64,000 nucleotides of DNA. Source: Euborellia annulipes (Eukaryota > Arthropoda > Insecta > Dermaptera > Anisolabididae). The notes under the pieces were generated by a model, which saw only the letters and a list, made by a program, of their open reading frames with translations, was not told where the DNA came from and made no database searches. The position numbers were made by a program, and so were the translations under genes. The stretch covers positions 41,703 through 105,702 of the forward strand of contig JAKCPI010000837.1 in NCBI GenBank assembly GCA_023213315.1. The letters run 5' to 3'. This document shows positions 46,897-57,320 of the stretch, piece by piece; position 1 is the stretch's first letter; every line of letters begins with the position of its first letter.

Positions 46897-47425
46897 TATC
46901 GGGATCCCCGTTTATTTACCTGATGTGCTTACGTGCACGAAGAGACACACCTTAAACCCAACAGGCCTCTGGCCGTAGCCATCTACCGGCACCCCGTGAA
47001 GTTACATTATTTCCTATCTCTAACTCCTCCTCCTGCTTTCGTCTCTAGCTAGTGAACTAATCCTTATTTCTGGTTCCACCCGGCTCCTTATATCCAACCT
47101 GTTCTATGCTATGGAGGATGTCCTAGTTGAGGAGGGACTCCCCTCAGCACCGGCGGGTAGCCTACTCCTTTCGAAGAATGCATCACTGAGAGGGAATCTT
47201 CTTTACGTCCCTTCCAGAGAAGGGGATGCCAAAGCAATTTCCCTCTCCTCGTAGAGTTGCCAGGGGCTTTTGCGGCGATATTCAAATCCAGTGCCTGTTT
47301 GAGGATTTGTTTAAATTAAATAAATATTTTTATTTATTGAAAAATCCCTCACACCCAGGATTTGAACACGGATCTTCTTTGTAGAAGCCGACATACCAGT
47401 GCTTTGTCAAAGTTTAAAATAAAAG
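46897..47425 (-). mobile_element. Long tRNA-derived SINE, copy on minus strand
   Basis: Minus-strand order: tRNA-like head with B-box-like GTGTTCAAATCCTGGG, ATTTAATTTAAACAAATCC, GGCACTGGATTTG, a CTCTCAGTGATGC-type middle, AACCAGAAATAAGGATTAGT, GGTAGATGGCTACGGCC and GGGTAAATAAACGGGG-like end. The same order occurs at 62615-63170. About 530 bp, non-coding. Confidence 0.65.
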
Positions 47426-48030
47426 CTCCTGGAATACATTTTGAAAGTTTTGAAGTATTCTTCGATGTCGCTCGCTCCTAAAAGATTTTATATTAATAAT
47501 TTTGGCTAGGTCAAATGACAAAAATTTTCCAGTATACAATTTGTAATTGTTGATTATTAGGTGAAAAAATTCCTGGCTACATCCTCTCAACTAAAACATA
47601 GTAGGCTATAACTACAGCAACAAACTCTTCCATTGTTTATTTATTTATTTTTTTTAATACTTGACAGTTCTAGCCAGAAGAGGAAGGAGATTTGTAAGCC
47701 TGGTTAAAGATTTAATCAGTATGCACTAAGCTCTAGACAAATTAATTTTTTTTAGAAGGACTTAACACAGAACAATATCGAAACGTTGTGTAAAAGTAAT
47801 ATTTCTTTGTGTTTTATATTATAGTTTTAATATTTATTTAATAAAGTTAAACCCGAGATATATATATATATATATACTACTATTCATGTTTATCAGTGAA
47901 AATGATAAAAAAAAAATTATATCCATCATTTTTTAAATAATTATCTTTGATAAAAAGAAAAATACCTGATATGTTGGATGTCGATAATAAACACACACAA
48001 AAAACAAAAAAAAAAAAAAAAAAACACTGA
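47426..48030. other. Unannotated DNA with a (TA)n tract
   Basis: TA repeat near 47860-47876 and A run at 48007-48024. No gene supported. Confidence 0.35.
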
Positions 48031-48044
48031 ACACAATTAGACTT

Positions 48045-48115
48045 TGTGTCGGGGAACCGAACCCCGGTCTTTCTCGCTCCTTGTCCCTTTGATTAAGCAA
48101 GCACTTATACTGCAC
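48045..48115 (-). tRNA. tRNA-like sequence with long variable region
   Basis: On the minus strand the T arm is strong: CGGGGTTCGGTTCCCCG (B box GGTTCGGTTCC). Upstream GCTTGCTTAATCAAAGG could form an anticodon arm reading TAA, and a long variable region would fit a leucine tRNA. The acceptor stem does not pair well and the A box is weak. Either a decayed tRNA or a SINE head. Confidence 0.35.
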
Positions 48116-48149
48116 TTCGGGGCGCAAAAAAAGCAGACTAACGCAAAAC

Positions 48150-48290
48150 GGAGAGAGACTCACTCGCTTACTTCTGGAGCGACACACACACACACACACC
48201 AAGAACATGCGCACACATGAATATGGAGCCCACTCGTATAAAAAGAGAGAGGAGACGAGAGAGGGCATGCGCACTCATACATTACTAACA
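48150..48290 (+). promoter_or_regulatory. Possible promoter with TATAAAAAG and CATGCGCA sites
   Basis: GC-richer island with two CATGCGCA words (48207 and 48265, resembling NRF-1 sites), TATAAAAAG at 48237 and GAGA-type repeats. A (CA)n tract precedes it. No exon is seen downstream, so the role is inferred only from motifs. Confidence 0.3.
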
Positions 48291-48396
48291 TGCCGCTTGT
48301 TTATATTTCTATTTTTACTAGTTTAGGGAAAAAAATATTTAAATTGTTATCAGTAGACAAAAAAAAATTATTATAGTACATATTTTATTTCTTAAA

Positions 48397-48432
48397 AAAA
48401 AAAAAAAACAACAACAACAACAACAACAACAA
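48397..48432. repeat. A run and (CAA)n microsatellite
   Basis: A run at 48397-48408 followed by about eight CAA units. Flanking DNA to 49360 is AT-rich, with TTTATTTAT and ATATATTAATAGTTAAGATG repeats (the latter at 48975 and 49065), and no gene. Confidence 0.7.
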
Positions 48433-49394
48433 TTCTGACATTAAAAACAACATAAATATTTTCGGTAGAGAAAATAGGTTTCTGTGAATAATTTGATTGA
48501 GGCGATTTTTTCATTTAAAATAATGGAAATGATTAAATAATAATGTTGTATCAATATGAAGTTTAGATGTGTGCTAGGGATAGAGCCGTGGAACGTCACG
48601 CATTTGTTGGCTAGATGAGAATGTAACGGTATATAAGGCAATATTCGAGTTTCTCATGAGGAATAAGATGCGTCTTTGAGCTTTTATTTGTCTTAATTTA
48701 TCTATTAATTTATTGAAGTTATCTATTTATTTATTTTAGTTGTTTATCTATTTACTTATTTATTGTGAATATTTATTTATTTATATATTTATTATGTACT
48801 ACTTTGTTAATATACATCTAGACTATATACACTGAAAAAGCAATATATTTATAGTTAATAGATTTTATTTAATGCAAAGAAATCCTTGACATAATAATGG
48901 CGAAATAAAAAGTCGGTTCAATACTAATATTTGATATTTTTTTATTAAATATAATATATGACTAGCTAAAATATAGATATATTAATAGTTAAGATGCCTC
49001 TATTTGAATCAGTTACAATAATTTTATTCCCATATCCCTTTTGCAAAAGCGGCTCAACCCTAGATATATTAATAGTTAAGATGCCAATATTTAAACCGAG
49101 CATCACTAAAGTTTATTATTAAGATAATGATATTTGAATTAAATGGTCGAATCCTCAAATTTAATAATACAGTACTTATATAAAATATTTATTTATTTTA
49201 GTCAAAATTTTTTTATTTTAAGAAAAATCTACATATTTTTGGATAGAAGAATAATATATTAATATCGAACAGAAGCTATATTAAAATTAAAAACTTGAGT
49301 AGTTAAGTTAAATATTCAATAGGTTATATTAAAAAATTAAAAATTTCAATGAATTACTAAACTATATGAAGGAACTTTTGTGGTTATTATTATT

Positions 49395-49605
49395 ATTACG
49401 GGAGGTTTTAATTATAGACCACATTAGTATTAATTATTTATTAAAAATAAATATTGTAAAACGTCCCAACTGCTTATTCTGCAGTCGTTTTCAAGTCCTG
49501 TGCACTTGAAAATGAATGCAGAATAATCAGTTGGGACGTTTTACAATATTTATTTTTAATTAATAATTAATACTAATGTGGTCTATAATTAAAACCTCCC
49601 GTAAT
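49395..49605. mobile_element. Penelope-type foldback 7
   Basis: Arms of about 100 bp: ATTACGGGAGGTTTTAATTA to its complement, with GACGTTTTACAATATTTATT in each. The motif is worn (TTGAAAATGAATGCAG...CAGTTGGGACG). The exact 8-mer TGAAGGAA lies on both sides (49367-49374, 49609-49616), with about 20 unpaired bases between repeat and arm on the left only. Confidence 0.7.
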
Positions 49606-49708
49606 ATCTGAAGGAAGTAAATATATTAATTTAAAACAATAAGTTTACATTTATTATAATTTTTTATTATTATGGATTAAATTATATAATACAATTTTAA
49701 TTACATAC

Positions 49709-50271
49709 CAGTAATTATACAATAATATCGCAGAAATGAAGAGGAAGGAATGCAACCAGAAAGAAAAGCTTTAATATCAAATCAAACTCCTTTATAACAA
49801 ATGGTTTCTGCCAATTTTTGGGGCATTTTTTATAAAGGAGTTTGATTTGATATTAAAGGTTTTCTTTCTGGATGCATTCCTTCCTCTTCATTTCTGCGAT
49901 TTAATTATACAAAGATATTTATTGTTTTGAAAATAGTACGTAATAATAATATCACATAAATAACTTTGGCACTGTGTTGAAAGTTCTTTTTTAACTTCAT
50001 ATATTGTTAAAATTGCTCGTCCTATTGCATTTTCTTCTAAAACTTGTTTTAAAGTGATATGATTTTTTTCAAAAACCGTAGCTTTTTTTGCAGGTGGTTC
50101 CCAACTGAAATCGCTTTCATCAAATTCTAATAATTCATATTTGCTATCTATTTCTTTTTTGTTTACATCTTTTAATTCTTCTACTGCAGATAAAATTGGT
50201 GAAATACTTGTTATGACAAGCGGTGATGAATTAGAAGTTGAAGATTCCAAAGAAACAGTATTAGCAGCAAT
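49709..50271 (-). pseudogene. Exon 3 of SAM-domain gene, disrupted
   Basis: An acceptor (ATTACAG) precedes 50271. From there 127 codons are open on the minus strand to a stop at 49888, contributed by the palindromic insertion. The protein is Ser/Thr-rich at first, then acidic (FDESDFSWEPPAKK), then LKQVLEENAIGRAILTIYE and SYLCDIIITYYFQNNKYL, a helical pattern I associate with uncharacterised arthropod proteins having an N-terminal SAM-like domain. Across the insertion the original exon would have ended at a good donor, ACTG|GTATGT (49708). As it stands the exon ends early. Confidence 0.65.
49723..49901. mobile_element. Palindromic element inserted in exon 3
   Basis: Arms 49727-49796 and 49831-49900 (ATCGCAGAAATGAAGAGGAA and its complement; two mismatches seen) with a 34-bp loop. 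Flanked by the exact 11-mer TAATTATACAA at 49712-49722 and 49902-49912. Non-coding. It has no Penelope-type motif, so it belongs to a different family. Confidence 0.9.
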
Positions 50272-50483
50272 CTGTAATTTAGAGAATTGATTTAAAATTA
50301 AAAGTTTCAGTTGTATGCACTCACATTTTTTATATTCATATGTACAAAAAAAAATCGGTTATTATATTTTTGTAAAAATTGGAAAATAATTAAAAAGTGA
50401 AATTGATTTAATAGTAATTATAGTTTTGTATACCAGTATAATTATATGGTATGTTAGCGAGGCGAATAGCTGAATCAGTATGT

Positions 50484-50713
50484 AGTAGAAAATAAAAGGT
50501 CGAGCAGCTATGTTAATTTCTTTATTTAAGAACCCACAGCGACGTTTCGGTCGACTATGCGACTATCTTCATGAATGTCTTTCAAAGAACTTGAGAGGTT
50601 TTTCTTTTGACTGAACTCTAGCCATGAAGATAGTCGCATAGTCGACTGAAACGTCGCTGTGGGTTCTTAAATAAAGAAATTAACATAGCTGCTCGAACTT
50701 TTATTTTCTACTA
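50484..50713. mobile_element. Penelope-type foldback 8, in an intron
   Basis: Arms of about 95 bp: AGTAGAAAATAAAAGGTCG AGC and complement, with AAGAACCCACAGCGACG and CATGAAGATAGTCGCATAG, CTGAAACGTCGCTGTGGG. 9-mer AATTATATG flanks at 50440-50448 and 50715-50723, with about 35 unpaired bases on the left only. It lies between exons 2 and 3 of the SAM-domain gene. Confidence 0.75.
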
Positions 50714-51419
50714 AAATTATATGATGTCCAGTTTATTACATTTTATTTAAAAATAAATATTTATTTAAAAATAAATATTAACAAGTGCCTATAAAATTTC
50801 CAGAAATTTTTAAATAAAATAATTTTATTTAAAATAACCTTGCAACGTAATTATTTATTTTTTAAAATATTAATTAATTTAAATTTATATCTAAAAAAAA
50901 GCTGACTAAATTTTTAAAATGGTTGTATTAAATGTCTATGATGATATGAGTATACTAAATAATTTGTAATAAAATTTAAATATATGTGACCGTGGGCCCA
51001 CTTGAAAAGTTACCAAATCTATACTGGGCTAAATTTTCAGGAGAGCCGATTAGAAAAAGTTTTTTTTTATTATTGATTTCGATTCTCTAGTTCTTCATCT
51101 TATATGATGAAATATTCGATCCATCAGAATATATTTATTTTATTTAAAAAATATGAAAAAACAAGACTTTAAACTCATTTTTCTCAAAACTAGGTTTAAA
51201 AATTCATATCTTCCAAACAAAAAATGATACAAACATTCTAAAAATGCCGACTTGCTGGGCAGGGTGTGTTCCGTACAGAAAGCATAAAAACTCTATTAGG
51301 ACCCCGGTGAAGATTTGGTACCTTTTCATGAGGACATATATATATCTCAGATAGATAATTGAATATGTTAGCTTATCAAAAAAAAAGTAAAAATATTGAA
51401 GAATGGAAAACATACATAC

Positions 51420-51539
51420 CGTATTCATAATACTTCTTTCGAAGAATCAACCTTAACCCCACTTTTGGGAATATCGTTTCGAGTTCTTTTTCACTGTTTA
51501 AAAGAGCATAAAGAATGCTTAGGCTTGTAATCCCATTTT
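51420..51539 (-). CDS. Exon 2 of SAM-domain gene
   Basis: 120 nt. The acceptor TTTTCTACAG lies just upstream, and the donor is TACG|GTATGT. In the frame set by exon 1 it encodes ENGITSLSILYALLNSEKEL then FPKVGLRLILRKKYYEY, which matches the second half of a SAM domain (NGI..L..L..L.sE.eL...fp.vGlR). It ends in phase 1, while exon 3 begins in phase 0, so one more small exon is expected between 50272 and 51413, or the gene is already damaged. Confidence 0.7.
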
Positions 51540-51657
51540 CTGTAGAAAATAAATTCAAAATTAGATAAGAAATTTAGAAAAAGTCACCGCTATATAGATA
51601 GCTAATAATTAATGCCGCTAATACAACAGTATTCAGTTGATATGAATTTTTACTTAC

Positions 51658-51718
51658 CATTTAAGGTTTCGCTAATATTTGATAGTCCCCAATCTTCTAG
51701 AAGATCATCAAATTCCAT
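51658..51718 (-). CDS. Exon 1 of SAM-domain gene
   Basis: 61 nt from ATG (51716-51718) to the strong donor AATG|GTAAGT. It encodes MEFDDLLEDWGLSNISETLN, the start of a SAM-like helical domain. With exon 2 the junction codon is G|AA. The frame is also open upstream of the ATG for about 20 codons, so the start could be further 5', but this ATG fits the expected N-terminus. SAM domains mediate protein-protein contacts. The gene's role is unknown. Confidence 0.7.
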
Positions 51719-51794
51719 CCTATTGTTTGATGAGATTGTGCCTATTATAAATAAGCGAAATGCACAGTTGAGATATAAAATAATAATATATTGA

Positions 51795-51950
51795 TGAAAG
51801 CGTTTATATCATGTAAAAATGGCTGCTCTGGAAGTAACTGCTTTCCGACCATGTTTCCGACTGCTTCAAACTAGTAGAGGAAGGGAGCTGGAAGGGAGGT
51901 TTTTTGTTTTAATTTCACTTTTCTCTGTTAGGGGCGCACTTGTCACTTTT
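51795..51950 (-). promoter_or_regulatory. Possible TATA-less promoter of the SAM-domain gene
   Basis: Directly upstream of exon 1. Two CGGAAA words on the minus strand (ETS-like; TTTCCGAC on plus) and an AAAAATGGCTGCTC word (YY1-like) cluster here, with GGGGCGCAC further up. No TATA box. Motif-based inference only. Confidence 0.3.
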
Positions 51951-52270
51951 AAATAAATTTGATATCTTAACTATTAATATATTGATACTTGCGAGAAATT
52001 TTAGTAAATTTACTATCAAAAAATATTGTTTTGGATTAAACCGCAGCTTTTATTTAAAGCAAACAAAATGTATGTTTTATTTTAAGTGACATTTAATTAA
52101 ATAGAATAAATTACTCAAATAAATTTTTTGATTATATTAAATACTTTAAAATTTTGTCACTATTAATAATATGTCGACGTATATTTATTATAAATAAAAT
52201 ATCTTTAATACAAATATATTTTACTAAAAATGCCCAACTCTTTCAATATATTAATATTAAAGAAATTTTT

Positions 52271-52566
52271 TTTACTGTGTATAGAGATAAATAATTGAAT
52301 TCATGACAAAAAATTCTATGTCGAGATTTTGATGGATATACACGTTTTGAGGTCCCCTGAATCCAAAAAATCTGGGTTCAATTTGAAGTATGAAGGAATA
52401 GAGTCAGGAGTTTGAAATGTTATATATAAGTTAAACACCCCTAGGGCGTTAAAATAAGCTTTTAATCAAAATCGACCAAAGAGTACTCAAATATACCGTA
52501 ATGCTGGAAACTAAATATATTCCGGCGCAACAAAATCTGGTGCGACCAGTCACACTAGATTTTTGT
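52271..52566 (-). repeat. Family A repeat, internally deleted
   Basis: ACAAAAAATTCTATGTCGAG, GGTCCCCTGAATCC, GTTAAAATAAGCTTTTAATC and then directly CAACAAAATCTGGTGCGACC. The middle and the microsatellite slot are lost, and the distal hairpin is worn. Confidence 0.7.
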
Positions 52567-52744
52567 ATTGGTAAATATTGGTTGTTTTGATGGTAGGCTT
52601 ACGAAATGACAGAATTGTCGAGGGCTGGGTGAAAAAATTTAATAAAATTTGGGTAATTAGGTAAATTCATATCAAATATAAATAGTTGCTATTTTTTAAA
52701 ATTTGTCTCCTAGGCCCCTTTTGGGGTTATTGTTATTAAAATTA

Positions 52745-52745
<1 letters not shown>

Positions 52746-52788
<43 letters not shown>
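52746..52788. repeat. (AT)n microsatellite
   Basis: About 21 AT units. Surrounding 52567-53697 is AT-rich. Near 52925-53030 a short retroelement-like tail (CCTTAAATGTCCTCAGTGGC, A run) is present but unidentified. No gene. Confidence 0.9.
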
Positions 52789-52794
<6 letters not shown>

Positions 52795-53697
52795 TATATA
52801 ATTATATTGTTATTAAAATTATAATATAACGATAACAACCAAATAATGTTCCGAATGTAATTTTGTTGAAGAGAAAAAAAAATACGATTTTTTATAAATT
52901 ATTTCATCAATGAAACACAAGAAACTAGCATGTCGAACGTCCTCCGGCTGCCATCAGAATAACATTATTTAAAGATATAAAATATACAATAAACCCTTAA
53001 ATGTCCTCAGTGGCAGAAAGGGGAAATTAAAAAAAATAAATAAATAACAAATGTTTGACGAAAGAAAAGTAGCATTTGAACAAAACAACAAATATCAATC
53101 AATATCAGTAAATACTAAATCATCAATAGCGCCTAGAGTATAGACCACCGTCAGCACCTATTCCCTAGAACAGAGGTTTCAAACTAGGGGCCCTCAAGTT
53201 TTTCGGAAAAAAAAATTTTAAATGAAAAAACATTGTGTGGTTTTATGAAACCACGATGCAAGTGAAACTTTTTTCGGATCGTAGACGTTTAACTGAAAAT
53301 TTTCAGAAAATTATTCAATTAAGGGTATTAAAATCGCGTTTTTAATCTTAACTTAATAATTGGAAAATGGGAAATCAATTGGCGTAGTATTTGAATCATT
53401 TTAAGTTATTTTAAAAATTAGATTTTATCAATTTAAAAATTGAAAAATTAAATCTCAATTATTTTTTTATAATTCATCATATATATTATATTTCAACTTT
53501 CCTATTTTTGTCGTCATGTGTGGTGACGTCATAACTTGTAGCGTCACGGCTTGTAACGCGACATGCTGATAGAGAAACGAAAAAATGTGTGTCGATCAAA
53601 ATAAAGTTTCACTTTAAAAAAATAACTAAATAGTTTTCGAGATCTATATATTTGAGTATTATACAATTAATATCTCAATTCGAACTAGACAAGTAAT

Positions 53698-53852
53698 TTA
53701 AAATTAAATATACAAATTAAAAACTAGTTTATTTGTTTCAAAGGTTTAATACGTATTTCGACAATTTCGACGAAATGAATTGTCGAAATACGTATCAAAC
53801 TTTTGAAACAAACCTAGCATTTAATTTGTGTATTCAATTTTAAATTTTGTAA
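53698..53852. mobile_element. Penelope-type foldback 9 (worn)
   Basis: AAATTAAAAACTAGTTTATT, TTGTTTCAAAGGTTT and ATACGTATTTCGACAATT face their complements. The centre is CGACGAAATGAATTGTCG. The arms share words with the inner arms at 21003-21205, so it is the same subfamily. Confidence 0.6.
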
Positions 53853-54963
53853 GTATGCTTATCTATTGATGCGACGAACGCCCTGAGAACCGAATCCAAG
53901 ATCTCCAACTTGGTTTGATCGAGAGACGTTTAAATCTTAAAGGCATCCTTTGGATATGACATTAATTTTTAACATTTTTTACCAAGTGTCAACGCTTTGG
54001 AGTTAAAATATTTGCTTTCAGGTGTTAACGTGAATTAACACTGATTATAAATATTAAATTTTAAAGAGATTAACGAGATGAACTTAAACGATATAATCAC
54101 TGGCTTATTTACAGTCTACCGTATTTGAGCGTTGATTTTTTCAACAAAGCTCTACCTAGTTAAATTTTAATGTTTTTGCTCAGAGAATACACCTGAGTAG
54201 GTATTCTAATTTTATCAAAAATCATCTTGTGAGATTTTGTTTAATGTAAATATTTTTTATTTTTATATAAAAATGACTCATTTCCCTAATCTTGATTTTA
54301 TTTGAAAATCTAAGATAAATGATTTTTTTTACGGGAAAATTATAATCACTTGTTCTACAATTTGCTTATTTAAAAGTTGTGGGAAAATTTTATAGGCACG
54401 ATTTTTTTCTTCAAAGTCACTGACTGTATAGAAATAAATATTAAGAAAGAACATTTTTAAAATATGACTTCCTCTTATTATTTGAGAATTAAAAACAATA
54501 CAAGGGAAAAAAAAACAACAGGAAATATGTTGAAGCATATTGAAGGTAGTCACAAGAATTTATATTTATTAAATTATTCTCTTATAACACGGTGATTTGA
54601 AAATTAAACTTCTTTCAAATCCTTTTCTATTAATTTAAATATTAGTAAATTTTATAATATAGTCCTATATAATGGGATTCAGGATCTAAAATGTGAGAAA
54701 TATTAATTTTGCTATAAAAAAATTTCAACAAATATGAGGTTTGTTCGTGTCACTTGACATGGGCAAAGCTGCCCAGGCACGCTATCTAGGTCAAAAGGTG
54801 CAAATGTACCCAAACTGTCTAGAACAAAAAGTTTACTTTTTCTAATGTTATCTATTCGTTTAAAGTCATGAACTTGCAAAATGAGTCGTTCATAACCTAA
54901 TAGTTGTTATTTTTATGAACTTGATCTTTAAATAAATAAAAATAATTAATAATAATAATAAAG
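53853..54963. other. Unannotated AT-rich DNA
   Basis: No exon supported. 53870-53935 has a GC-richer patch, CGCCCTGAGAACCGAATCC, that may be a tRNA-like B-box remnant. Confidence 0.3.
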
Positions 54964-55652
54964 AAAATCTGGGTGACTGGCGCAGCACACAACTTTCTCT
55001 TACCTTCGGTAATCGAAAGTTGTGCACTGTGCTTGTCCACCAGATTTTTTGTGTCGACATGTATTTAGTTCCCGGCAGTAGGGAATATTTGAATTCAGAT
55101 GTAAAATTTATAAGTATGGGAAAATATTTATATTTTGTTACCATGGCAACCATTTCTCCTATCTTCCTATGAAGCACAAGAGTAAAGTGTGCTTCAAACA
55201 ATTTTGTGGGCAAAACGAGAATATACATTTGAAAGAGCATCTAAAAAATAATTGATTTTTGAATTTTAATCAAAATCGTTAGAGCGAATTTTTGAGAAAA
55301 TCGAAAAAAAAACTGAAAAAGTACATCAGTAAGTACTAGTACTCTTTGGCCGATTTTGATTAAAAGCTTATTTTCCGGTCCCGGGGGTGTTTAACTTAAA
55401 TATAAAATTTCAGCCTCATAGCTCAATTCCTTCATGCTTAAAATTTGACACACACCCACCCACCCACCCACCCACCCACCCACCCACCCACCCACCCACA
55501 CACAGACAGACCATGTCGCGAAAACCACTTTTTGGATTCAGGGGACCTCAAAACGTGAAGATCCATCAAAATCTCGACATCGAATTTTTGACATGAATCC
55601 AATACTTTCTCTCTATATATATATTACATATATACATAGGTAAGAGAAAGTA
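54964..55652 (+). repeat. Family A repeat, full copy with long (CCCA)n
   Basis: Complete. The slot at 55449-55499 holds about 12 CCCA units. Shares CCGGTCCCGGGGGTG with the copy at 34002. Open frames on both strands are repeat translations. Confidence 0.9.
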
Positions 55653-55692
55653 AAAATGAAAATAAAACTTGAAACTTACTTATCTTTTTTTC

Positions 55693-55962
55693 GATATTAA
55701 ATAAGCAGGAAACCGAAGGAACTTTGCAGCCAGAAGATTAAATAAAATATTTTATTTAATTTTTACTTGCCGACATTTCGGTGGTCTATCACGACCTTCA
55801 TCAGGGCAAATAATTGTCAACGATACAAAAAAATACCTAAGATCGTGTATCGTTGGCAATGATAGTGATAGGCGACCGAAATGTCGGCAAGTAAAAATTA
55901 AATAAAATATTTTTTTATTTAATCTCCTGGCTGCAAAGTTGCCTTAGTTTCCTGATTAAATC
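55693..55962. mobile_element. Penelope-type foldback 10
   Basis: Arms GCAGGAAACCGAAGGAACTT TGCAGCCAG, then TTAAATAAAATATTTTATTT, face their complements. The left arm on the minus strand gives CCCTGATGAAGGTCGTGATA then GACCACCGAAATGTCGGC, the closest approach to a hammerhead core in the window. Confidence 0.75.
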
Positions 55963-56389
55963 TTCACAGCCATTAAAGACATTAAAGATATTAATTAAGT
56001 ATTTTATTTTCATCCAAGTTGTAATTGAGAGAAAAATGGCAGGCGACAGGGTGAAAGGTGGTCATCTACTAAAGCTTTGGCGCTGAGATCGCCCTGCACA
56101 ATTCACACTACATATTCCAGTGGGTCTAATTATGCAGCAAAACATTTTCTTCCCGGTCTTAGTTTGAAACGAACAGAAAGCAAGTTAGGCTAGCGTGCAC
56201 TGAGAGTGCAAAAAATGAAACGAACAGAAAGAAGGGCAAAATGTGTAAATTATACTGCAATTCCAAGCGAAATGAACAAACCTTTGAAGAGATGTTAGAA
56301 AATATTTTTTTTTTTAAATATATTGAAATAAACAAGATCGCTCATTCAAGTATAACGACGTAAACAAATTTTTGGCTATAGAGAATCCC
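55963..56389. other. Less repetitive DNA before the non-LTR element
   Basis: 56030-56260 has balanced composition and the phrase GAAACGAACAGAAAG twice (56167, 56218). A short frame at 56036 (MAGDRVKGGHLLKLW) is followed by a stop, and I do not call it. Confidence 0.3.
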
Positions 56390-57320
56390 ATCCCCTTGCC
56401 AGCATTAATAAACAAGCATGCTTAGGTAAGTTTCCTCAATTATCTTGTCCGATTCTCAAAAGCGCTCTAGCCTCAATCAGTTTAGCTAATAAGTCTAAGA
56501 ATATAAACAAATTACATGTACAAATTTTACAATTAATAAAGGACATTCAGGACCAGAATAGAATGATAACATTAAAATGGATTAAGGGACATGAAGGCCA
56601 TCAAGGAAATCACATCGCTGATTTTCTCGCGAAAAGAGCTGCATCGGTGGGCACGTGGATGGACGTTCCAATACCCTGGACGGACGTAATATCGCTCTAT
56701 AAAAAACACATACTAGAAGAATGGGGCAACTTTTGGAACACAACTAGTGTATTTAAAGGTGCAAGGCTATTTAATCTTAAGCCCAAAACCTGGTCCCGCT
56801 TGGTTCTCAAAACTGGATTTGAAAAGACCGGCCATATGTCTATACAATCGTATGAGAGTGAACCACACAAAAGCAGACGCACACCTACACAGAATTCAAA
56901 TTAAGAATTTCCCCTATTGTTCTTGTGGTCCGCATATTGCTTCCCCTGAGCACTTATTAATATATTGTAAAAATATAATCATGAGCTGCTTAAAAAATTG
57001 ATAGAACCCCATTTTAGAAGCCCTACTCTAGACTTCAACAAGCTTCTGACTACGAAGGAGAGAGAGTATTATCAATACTGTACTAGAGTTTTGTAATACC
57101 CAAAAGATCAATCTCTAAAAGACACACATTATACTTTATTTGGTTTTGATTTTATTGACTTTATTTTGTATATCTTTATTGTCTTATTGTTAGTTATTTT
57201 TACAATGTATTTTGGATGCAGTTCTTATGTATCTATTTTTTATATATGTATTTTTATGTATGTAATCTCTTTGAGTCCGATGGCGAGAGCTAAAGGGACA
57301 CAATAAAAAAAAAAAAAAAA
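56390..57320 (+). pseudogene. 5'-truncated non-LTR retrotransposon (RNase H + C-terminal zinc motif)
   Basis: Translation gives the end of an RNase H domain: a LSDSQ-like strand broken by an extra A near 56458, then LKWIKGHEGHQGNHIADFLAKRA at 56566-56640. A second frame carries RMRVNHTKADAHLHRI and CSCGPHIASPEHLLIYC, the usual C-terminal zinc-type motif of I/R1-type elements. A third frameshift follows near 56970. The 3' UTR ends GGGACACAATAAA plus an A run (57302-57320). At least three frameshifts; dead copy. Confidence 0.8.

Noticed and set aside
47933..48274. 113-codon minus-strand frame
   Set aside because: It runs through the (CA)n tract, the tRNA-like sequence and an A run, and reads as low-complexity Ser/Phe/Val/Cys.
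51204..51428. 74-codon minus-strand frame next to exon 2
   Set aside because: It overlaps the exon 2 donor in another frame and is composed of intron-like A/T-rich sequence.
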